This document shows, in pieces, positions 33,368-34,539 of a stretch of DNA of 34,539 nt. Each line of letters begins with the position of its first letter. Position 1 is the stretch's first letter. Origin of the DNA: Sedimentisphaerales bacterium. GTDB taxonomy: Bacteria > Planctomycetota > Phycisphaerae > Sedimentisphaerales > Anaerohalosphaeraceae. The translations under genes were made by a program, and so were the position numbers. The DNA is taken from assembly GCA_016930745.1 (NCBI GenBank), contig JAFGGE010000121.1, positions 1-34,539 of the forward strand. The letters are read 5' to 3'. The notes under the pieces are model-generated. The model did not search any database. It saw nothing but the letters and a program-made list of their open reading frames with translations, and was not told the origin of the DNA.

Positions 33368-33514
33368 CGGTTCTTGCGGCCTTTTCCGTTGCCGGAGCGA
33401 AGAAACGGCAAAAAAATTGCGGATTTTTATAGACGAAGCCCCCTTTCAAAGGTAATCTATAGGGCTCTCGGTCAATAATAAGGCAGTATAAGACGGTATG
33501 ACAGGAAATGTTCC

Positions 33515-33754
33515 ATGGCACATAAAAAAGGACAAGGCAGTTCGAGAAACGGACGCGACAGCAATCCGCAATTTCTGGGCGTCAAGCTGTACGGGGGCCA
33601 GACCGTGAAGGCCGGCTCGATCATCGTCCGGCAATGCGGCACCAAGTTCAAACCCGGCTTCAATGTGGGTATGGGCAGAGATTATACCCTGTTCGCCCTG
33701 AAGGATGGGACGGTCGAGTTCCAGGGGCGAAAGGTCCACATTGCCGTAAACTGA
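33515..33754 (+). CDS. rpmA: Large ribosomal subunit protein bL27
   Basis: The 79-aa protein starts [19 protein letters not shown] and continues [18 protein letters not shown] and [14 protein letters not shown], a textbook bL27. Its N-terminus reaches the peptidyl-transferase centre and supports tRNA placement. The length is close to the usual 80-95 aa. In most bacteria rpmA follows rplU and precedes obg. Here neither is adjacent: upstream is a TlpA-like gene, downstream a thioesterase. A strong terminator at 33783-33808 ends the transcript. AGGAAATG lies ahead of the ATG. Confidence 0.96.
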   Translation: MAHKKGQGSSRNGRDSNPQFLGVKLYGGQTVKAGSIIVRQCGTKFKPGFNVGMGRDYTLFALKDGTVEFQGRKVHIAVN

Positions 33755-33782
33755 TTGCCTGCGGAGAACACATGGCTATAAT

Positions 33783-33808
33783 AAGGCGGCAGAAATGTCG
33801 CCTTTTTT
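33783..33808 (+). terminator. Rho-independent terminator after rpmA
   Basis: AAGGCGGCA (33783-33791) pairs with TGTCGCCTT (33796-33804) around a GAAA loop, ending in a T-run to 33808. One G-T pair lies in the stem. Confidence 0.88.
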
Positions 33809-33832
33809 ATGCGCAGACAGAAAGGATCATCC

Positions 33833-34324
33833 ATGACTCAGCTCAGAGGCAAGAAGCCCGCCGACAGCGCCGTCGAATCGCGGTACCTGTTGATGCCCAA
33901 CCAGGCCAACCAATTCGGCACGGCGTTTGGGGGGGCCATCATGGCCTGGATCGATATGGTGGCGGCGATGGCCGCCCAGAAACACTGCGGCAAGGAGATC
34001 GTCACGGCGGGGATGGATTCGCTGTCGTTTCTGGAGCCTGTCCGGGTCGGCGAGATGGTGCTGCTCAAGGCCATGGTCAACTATGCCGGCGCCACCTCGA
34101 TGGAGGTGGGGGTGCAGGTGATACGGGATAATCCCGCAACGGGCGAACAGCGGATCGCCACGACGGCCCATTTGACGTTTGTGGCGCTGGACGAGAACAA
34201 ACGGCCCACGCCCGTGCCGCCAATCCTGCCGGAAACGGACGAAGAAAAACGCCGCTACGCCAACGCCGAAATCCGTGTCCAGATGCGAAAACAGATGCGC
34301 CAACGCATGGGCAAGAAAGAGTAA
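33833..34324 (+). CDS. Acyl-CoA thioesterase, hotdog fold (YciA/BACH-like)
   Basis: The 163-aa product starts at ATG 33833 behind AAAGGA. The hotdog core contains NQFGTAFGGAIMAWIDMVAA, the helix-and-Asp motif of this acyl-CoA hydrolase subfamily, with Asp as the catalytic residue. SLSFLEPVRVGEMVLL, VNYAGATSMEVGVQV and TAHLTFVALDENKR complete the fold. It hydrolyses acyl-CoA thioesters in the cytoplasm; chain-length preference cannot be read. The C-terminus is a basic, Met/Gln-rich tail (VQMRKQMRQRMGKKE). It has its own transcript, downstream of the rpmA terminator. Confidence 0.9.
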   Translation: MTQLRGKKPADSAVESRYLLMPNQANQFGTAFGGAIMAWIDMVAAMAAQKHCGKEIVTAGMDSLSFLEPVRVGEMVLLKAMVNYAGATSMEVGVQVIRDNPATGEQRIATTAHLTFVALDENKRPTPVPPILPETDEEKRRYANAEIRVQMRKQMRQRMGKKE

Positions 34325-34372
34325 GCCGGGTTTTTATATCTTTTTTTCTTCCGGCAGTATCAAGGAAGGAGT

Positions 34373-34539
34373 ATGTATACATTTCTTGTTTATGCGGGTC
34401 TTGATGAAGCCGCTGTGGACATTATCGGCAGCCGGGCAAATCGTATCCTTCAAAACCTAATCCCAAAACTGGATTGTACACTGCAATTAAAGGTACATTC
34501 CCTGCCTCAGATCAGCGGAGGGTACTTCACTATCGTTCC
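34373..34539 (+). CDS. Start of an unidentified protein (partial)
   Basis: An open frame starts at ATG 34373, 48 bases after the thioesterase, behind a strong AAGGAAGGA. It runs off the right edge. The visible 55 codons begin MYTFLVYAGLDEAAVDI and include a Leu-rich stretch. No family is recognised. The good ribosome site and uninterrupted frame make it likely to be real. Confidence 0.55.
   Translation, partial: MYTFLVYAGLDEAAVDIIGSRANRILQNLIPKLDCTLQLKVHSLPQISGGYFTIV

Noticed and set aside
33385..33420. A hairpin TTGCCG/CGGCAA ahead of rpmA
   Set aside because: It is followed by A rather than T on the coding strand, with a short stem and large loop, so it is not a convincing terminator or leader structure.
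34321..34360. A possible terminator after the thioesterase gene (GCCGG and CCGGC with T-runs between)
   Set aside because: The arms are only about 5 bases and the loop about 20, and the T-runs lie inside the loop rather than after the stem.
1..34539. CRISPR arrays, integrases and attachment sites near the two tRNA genes
   Set aside because: No regularly spaced repeats, integrase gene or tRNA-end duplication was found; the phage-like HTH protein at 11138-11611 stands alone.

Overview
The window looks like the chromosome of a bacterium from the PVC group, most likely a planctomycete of the Phycisphaerae type. The evidence is indirect. Two large secreted proteins begin with a dockerin-like segment of the form CPGDL-GDC (8209-10176 and 25518-32414). 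There are three ECF sigma factors within 9 kb, a secreted PQQ-like beta-propeller, a C45-type acyltransferase, an IS630-type transposase relic and a VWA protein coupled to a sigma factor. All of these are common in planctomycete genomes. No rRNA, CRISPR array, integrase or plasmid origin was found.

Layout. Positions 3-4169 hold the tail of a sigma-54 activator, a uroporphyrinogen-decarboxylase-family (corrinoid methyltransferase-like) protein, a small zinc-finger membrane protein and a sodium:solute symporter, all on the plus strand. A tRNA-Cys (4291-4364) precedes a secreted PQQ-like beta-propeller protein. Positions 5822-6891 are a graveyard of mobile DNA: a 5'-truncated IS630 transposase, the C-terminal end of a REP-associated tyrosine transposase (RAYT), and short repeats that include a perfect 26-bp inverted pair. 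Two minus-strand secreted proteins follow (C45-type acyltransferase; dockerin-like protein with a possible His/Cys dyad), then tRNA-Leu(GAG), a zinc-ribbon protein and a phage CII-like HTH protein.

Positions 11892-22138 are a regulatory stretch. It contains an ECF sigma factor facing a permease-prefix-like membrane protein, a frameshifted asparagine-synthase-like gene and a secreted beta-helix protein. It then has two sigma-factor operons in which the next gene overlaps the sigma gene by ATGA. One sigma factor is coupled to an 895-aa membrane-anchored protein with discoidin-like and VWA domains. The other is coupled to a short single-pass protein and a secreted protein of unknown function.

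Positions 22177-25361 carry a lauroyl-acyltransferase-like gene and a SppA-like protease, read divergently from a compact back-to-back promoter, and two tandem CheY-like response regulators behind a good sigma-70 promoter. Positions 25518-32414 are one giant secreted protein of about 2,298 aa with six lamin-tail-like segments, a CotH-like kinase domain and a beta-helix region. The right end holds a membrane-anchored TlpA-like thioredoxin, rpmA (bL27) without rplU or obg beside it, a hotdog acyl-CoA thioesterase and the start of an unknown gene.

I do not see a complete, clearly new defence or biosynthetic system. The most unusual items are the sigma/VWA gene pair, the giant LTD-CotH-beta-helix protein, the dockerin protein with a clan-CD-like dyad, and the RAYT-derived repeats bracketing the IS630 relic. 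Family assignments rest on reading motifs by eye; no database search was run.
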